Shown piece after piece: positions 3,846 through 5,295 of a stretch of 5,295 nucleotides of DNA (its first letter is position 1; the number at the start of each line of letters is the position of its first letter). The position numbers were made by a program, and so were the translations under genes. Below the pieces are notes generated by a model. It ran no database searches. It worked only from the letters and a program-made list of their open reading frames with translations, and was not told the DNA's origin. Source of the stretch: an uncultured Marmoricola sp. (GTDB lineage Bacteria > Actinomycetota > Actinomycetes > Propionibacteriales > Nocardioidaceae); NCBI GenBank assembly GCA_937868455.1, contig CALMMO010000288.1, positions 1-5,295 of the forward strand. Reading direction: 5' to 3'.

Positions 3846-4821
3846 CTTCTTCGGCGCAATCATGACGCCGCTGTATTGGCTGGTGTCGATCATCCTGGTC
3901 GGCTTCCACAAGTTCTTCTCGTTGTTCTTCGACCCGGCCTCAGGTGCTGCCTGGGCGCTGTCGATCATCGGCTTGACCCTCGGGATTCGCGCCATGTTGA
4001 TCCCGTTGTTTGTGAAGCAGATTCGTTCCTCACGCAACATGCAGCTGCTGCAACCGCGCGTGAAGGAACTTCAAGCTAAGTACAGCCACGACCGTGAGCG
4101 GCTTGCTCAGGAGACGATGGCCCTCTACAAGGAGACCGGTACTAACCCGCTCGCTTCGTGCATGCCCCTGTTGTTGCAGATGCCGATCTTTATCGCGCTC
4201 TACCAACTGATCAGCAAGGCCGCTAACGGGAAGGGTCACGGAGTTCTATCTGACGCTGCTGCGCAGCAGATGAGCGAGGCCAAACTCTTTGGAGTTCACA
4301 TTTCGTCCACCTTCACCACCGCCAATGGCGACATCAAGGTGCAGGTGCTGGCTGCCTTCCTGGTGGTGGCGATGACCGCGACGACCTTCCTCACCCAGCG
4401 CCAGTTGATGAGCAAGAACATGCCGGCAGACGCGATGACTGGGCAATATGCGCAGCAGCAGAAGATGCTCCTATACGTCTTGCCGATCGTGTTCGCAGTA
4501 GGCGGTATCGCTTTCCCGATCGGACTCCTCCTCTATTGGACGACCTCGAACCTGTGGACCATGGGTCAGCAGTTCTTCGTGATCCGCAACAGCCCAGCCC
4601 CCAACACGGAGGCATTCCGTGCCAAGGAAGCACGCGATGCAGCCAAGGCTGCCAAGAAGGGCATTAAGCCGGGTGTTCCTTCGGTGGGCGAAGAGGCCAC
4701 TGAACAGATCGAAAATCGGCCAGCCCAGCGCCAGCAGCCGAAGAAGCAGACCAGAAGCCAACGTAAATCTGGTGGACAAAACCGCCAGCCTTCGAACAAT
4801 GAAGAGGGAACTGATGAGTGA
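3838..4821 (+). CDS. yidC: Membrane protein insertase YidC/Oxa1 family
   Basis: YidC inserts and folds proteins into the cytoplasmic membrane, alone or with SecYEG. It is 327 residues and lacks the large periplasmic domain of Gram-negative YidC, as expected for a Gram-positive type. Five hydrophobic segments are visible: about 10-31, 37-59, 104-126, 168-187 and 211-240. R51, in GIRAMLIPLF (49-58), is the likely groove arginine. A charged cytoplasmic loop (61-102) follows, then the conserved PLLLQMPIFIALYQL (110-124) and FPIGLLLYWTTSNLW (226-240). The C-terminal tail (about 250-327) is hydrophilic, first Ala/Lys-rich and then Gln/Lys/Arg-rich around 293-316, a likely ribosome-contacting region. 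It overlaps yidD and jag by 8 nt each. No lipobox is seen at the N-terminus. Confidence 0.97.
   Translation: MSSFFGAIMTPLYWLVSIILVGFHKFFSLFFDPASGAAWALSIIGLTLGIRAMLIPLFVKQIRSSRNMQLLQPRVKELQAKYSHDRERLAQETMALYKETGTNPLASCMPLLLQMPIFIALYQLISKAANGKGHGVLSDAAAQQMSEAKLFGVHISSTFTTANGDIKVQVLAAFLVVAMTATTFLTQRQLMSKNMPADAMTGQYAQQQKMLLYVLPIVFAVGGIAFPIGLLLYWTTSNLWTMGQQFFVIRNSPAPNTEAFRAKEARDAAKAAKKGIKPGVPSVGEEATEQIENRPAQRQQPKKQTRSQRKSGGQNRQPSNNEEGTDE
4804..4808 (+). promoter_or_regulatory. Ribosome binding site of jag
   Basis: GAGGG, 5 nt before the ATG at 4814 and inside the last codons of yidC. It supports an overlapping, coupled start. Confidence 0.65.
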
Positions 4822-5295
4822 CACTGCCGAGCCGACTCGGGTTTCGCTGCTTGAGCAAGAGGGCGAGATTGCTGCGGACTACCTCGAGGAACTCCTTGAG
4901 ATCGCCGACCTAGATGGCGACATCGACATGGATGTCGAAGGCGATCGGGCGACTGTCTCTGTCGTTGGTGCTGATCTCCCCCAGTTAGTTGGAGACAACG
5001 GCGAGGTGCTTGAGGCCCTGCAGGAGCTTGTGCGCTTGGCTGTTTACCGCGAGACCGGTGAGCGCTCGCGGTTGATGCTCGACGTCAGTGGACACCGTGC
5101 AGACCGCAAAGGTCGGCTGGTGGCCTTGGCTTCAGAAGTAGTCGAACGTGTGAAGGCTTCCGGCGAGAAGGAAGCTATGACCGCAATGACCGCATTCGAG
5201 CGCAAAGTGGTCCATGACGTCATCGCTGAAGCAGGGCTGACCTCGGAATCTGAAGGACAGGAACCTCGACGTTACGTAGTGGTCCTGCCCGCGTG
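4814..5295 (+). CDS. jag: KH-R3H RNA-binding protein Jag (KhpB), lacking only its last base(s)
   Basis: Jag/KhpB is a cytoplasmic RNA-binding protein; homologues act with KhpA on cell division and elongation in other Gram-positives. The 160 visible residues contain a KH domain (about 14-93) with the GxxG loop at GDNG (60-63) followed by EVLEALQELVRLAV, then an R3H domain with FERKVVHD (128-135; R130 and H134 form the RxxxH motif) and the ending SESEGQEPRRYVVVLPA (144-160). The protein lacks the N-terminal Jag-N domain of Firmicutes forms. The window ends in TG just after the usual C-terminus, so the stop is probably TGA one base outside. The ATG overlaps the yidC stop in an 8-nt ATGAGTGA. The KH loop is oddly acidic (D61), where related proteins usually carry a basic residue. 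Nothing downstream is visible. Confidence 0.94.
   Translation, partial: MSDTAEPTRVSLLEQEGEIAADYLEELLEIADLDGDIDMDVEGDRATVSVVGADLPQLVGDNGEVLEALQELVRLAVYRETGERSRLMLDVSGHRADRKGRLVALASEVVERVKASGEKEAMTAMTAFERKVVHDVIAEAGLTSESEGQEPRRYVVVLPA

Overview
The window is the replication-origin neighbourhood of an actinobacterial chromosome. The gene order dnaN-dnaA-(divergent)-rpmH-rnpA-yidD-yidC-jag is the one seen around Streptomyces and Mycobacterium origins. The protein sequences are actinobacterial in character, for example the DnaA stretch around [14 protein letters not shown] and the DnaN segment TRLLDGEFPKVRSLFP. Base composition is moderately GC-rich by eye, four of the seven genes start with GTG, and the intergenic spaces are short. 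DnaA is only 467 residues long with a short domain II, unlike the long linker of Streptomyces. This suggests a compact, perhaps small-genome actinobacterium, but the genus cannot be named from this evidence.

Layout. Positions 1-897 (minus strand) hold the first 299 codons of dnaN, the sliding clamp, cut by the window edge. Positions 898-1241 are a gene-free spacer with a cluster of DnaA boxes, a run of TAG trinucleotides next to a GC block (a DnaA-trio-like unwinding element) and a perfect 12-bp palindrome. This is the best candidate for oriC. Positions 1242-2645 (minus) encode DnaA. Positions 2646-3108 are a divergent control region with three more DnaA boxes, a candidate dnaA promoter on the minus strand, a candidate rpmH promoter on the plus strand and several inverted repeats. 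Positions 3109-5295 (plus) are a tightly packed run of rpmH, rnpA, yidD, yidC and jag. rpmH and rnpA are 15 nt apart, and the later genes overlap by 4, 8 and 8 nt.

How the genes work together. DnaA binds the boxes and opens the origin, and DnaN then tethers the polymerase. A DnaA box beside the -35 of the dnaA promoter and two in its leader suggest autoregulation. The divergent operon links ribosome production (L34), tRNA 5' maturation (RNase P protein), membrane protein insertion (YidD, YidC) and an RNA-binding protein (Jag/KhpB).

The genes are ordinary and well conserved. The points worth a second look are in the DNA between them (the DnaA-trio-like element, the palindromes overlapping promoters, and an rpmH leader hairpin whose arm can also pair with the start codon) and in a few unusual residues: an acidic GxxG loop in Jag, and Asn in place of His in the DnaA signature. 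I saw no mobile element, CRISPR array, tRNA or rRNA, and no strong case for a wholly new system.
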